Assembly: GCA_014281115.1 (NCBI GenBank)
Contig: JACONQ010000001.1
Span: forward strand, 4,216,001-4,280,000
DNA length: 64,000 nucleotides
Source of the DNA: Laburnicola sp. R22_1
Lineage: Eukaryota; Ascomycota; Dothideomycetes; Pleosporales; Didymosphaeriaceae
Direction of reading: 5' to 3'
A model generated the notes under the pieces. That model did no database searches and was not told where the DNA came from. It saw only the letters and a program-made list of their open reading frames with translations. Shown here piece by piece: positions 63,061 through 64,000 of the stretch. Both the position numbers and the translations under genes were made by a program. The first letter of the stretch is position 1. Each line of letters begins with the position of its first letter.

Positions 63061-64000
63061 CACATAAGAATAGGAGCGTGTTTAGTTCTATCAGTTTAGG
63101 TGTTGGATTAACTATTAGTTTAATAACTAAGCAAACTAGGTATATAACTAACACTATATTAATTTTTTAATATTAGTTTAATAGTAATTAGTAATACTAG
63201 TTTTAACTTAATTTTAGTTAATATTATATTTCTACTATCTCTTATATAATTTATAGTTAGCCTATCTAGACTATTTAAATACTCTAGTTTATAACTAGAG
63301 CCCTAAGGGCTTTAATTATAATTAAGATTTTTATTCTATAATATTTATAATTATATAGCTATACTACTAAGCCTAAATTACCCTATATTATTAGCACTAG
63401 CAGGTGCCTTTGCTAGTGTTGTTATCGTAATTGCCTAGTAGTAGGATAGCATAACTAGGCAATATAATTTTAACAAAAAAAAAGTTAAACTTAGGAGATA
63501 TGAGGCAAATAAAGGGATAAAATAGCATCTAAAACTAGGTTTTTGCTAGCTAAATAGCTACTTTTAAATAACCCCTAGTTAGCTAAGGCGCTGTTAAAAT
63601 ACTCCTTTATATGCTTAATAGCTTACTTAGTAATTACCTAACAAAACTAATACTTAAACTAATAATAAAACTAAACACACTCTAGAACTTACTAGTAAGA
63701 CTATATAGTACGTATTAATCTGCTATATAGCATATATCCCTAACTATATATAGTAAAGACTTAGTAATACCTTATTAGATGGCATTTACTAGTAAAATAC
63801 TATTATTATTATTAACTTATATATTAATATAATATCTACTATACAATTATATAATATTATTACTACTTACTAGTATTAATAAGGCCTAATATATATAAAT
63901 TATATTAAATAGAAAACTAACTCTTAATAATAGTTTTACTACTATTATATAGGCAGGGTATATATAATATAATATTACTAAGTTAATTTCTACTATTTCT
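63061..64000. repeat. AT-rich RIP block running to the window end
   Basis: Strongly TpA-rich with no frames over 60 codons. Nothing can be identified; the border with normal DNA is at about 63060-63090. Confidence 0.75.

Overview
The window is nuclear DNA of a filamentous ascomycete (Pezizomycotina; Dothideomycetes is my best guess). Evidence: short GT-AG introns of 43-75 nt with CTRAY-type branch points, a Zn(II)2Cys6 regulator with a fungal transcription-factor domain, secreted small proteins, and long AT-rich blocks full of TpA with transposon genes broken almost only by TAA/TAG. That is the pattern of repeat-induced point mutation (RIP).

Layout. 1-22.7 kb is mostly ordinary gene-bearing DNA: a conserved unknown protein (306-1972), a six-exon Zn2Cys6 regulator (2674-6424, minus), a 4.8 kb gene-poor stretch, an eight-exon queuine tRNA-ribosyltransferase with a 10-nt micro-exon (11191-12807, minus) divergent from the intronless XPC/RAD4 repair gene (13369-16866), a protein-kinase gene broken by in-frame TGA codons (18121-19215), relics of a rhodanese-like and a peptide-transporter gene, a small secreted protein (20436-20915) and a CUZ1-type AN1 zinc-finger gene (21521-22450, minus).

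22.7-38.5 kb is an accessory-looking region: a RIP block, an SRR1-like gene with a homopolymer frameshift, a 745-bp hAT-type element with a perfect 8-bp target duplication, a tandem pair of paralogous genes of unknown function (second copy broken), and several unrecognised genes, two of which carry single nonsense or frameshift lesions and internal tandem repeats. At 38.6-40.6 kb sits an intact secreted FAD oxidoreductase of the berberine-bridge type.

40.7-60.1 kb is a transposon graveyard with a readable insertion order: a truncated Ty3/gypsy chromovirus interrupted by a 3570-bp hAT element (perfect 8-bp TSD), itself interrupted by a 617-bp hAT-type MITE; a 1873-bp Fot/pogo element with perfect 66-bp inverted repeats; about 8 kb of AT-rich RIP relics with internal duplications; and a second, heavily mutated Fot/pogo element (57362-59573) whose empty paralogous site is also in the window. 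A secreted T1/N1-type ribonuclease gene (61182-61799, minus) lies between this block and another AT-rich block that runs to the window end.

No operons, CRISPR arrays or rRNA genes were seen. Housekeeping genes (DNA repair, tRNA modification, proteasome/stress zinc finger) cluster in the left third; secreted enzymes and broken accessory genes lie near the repeats.
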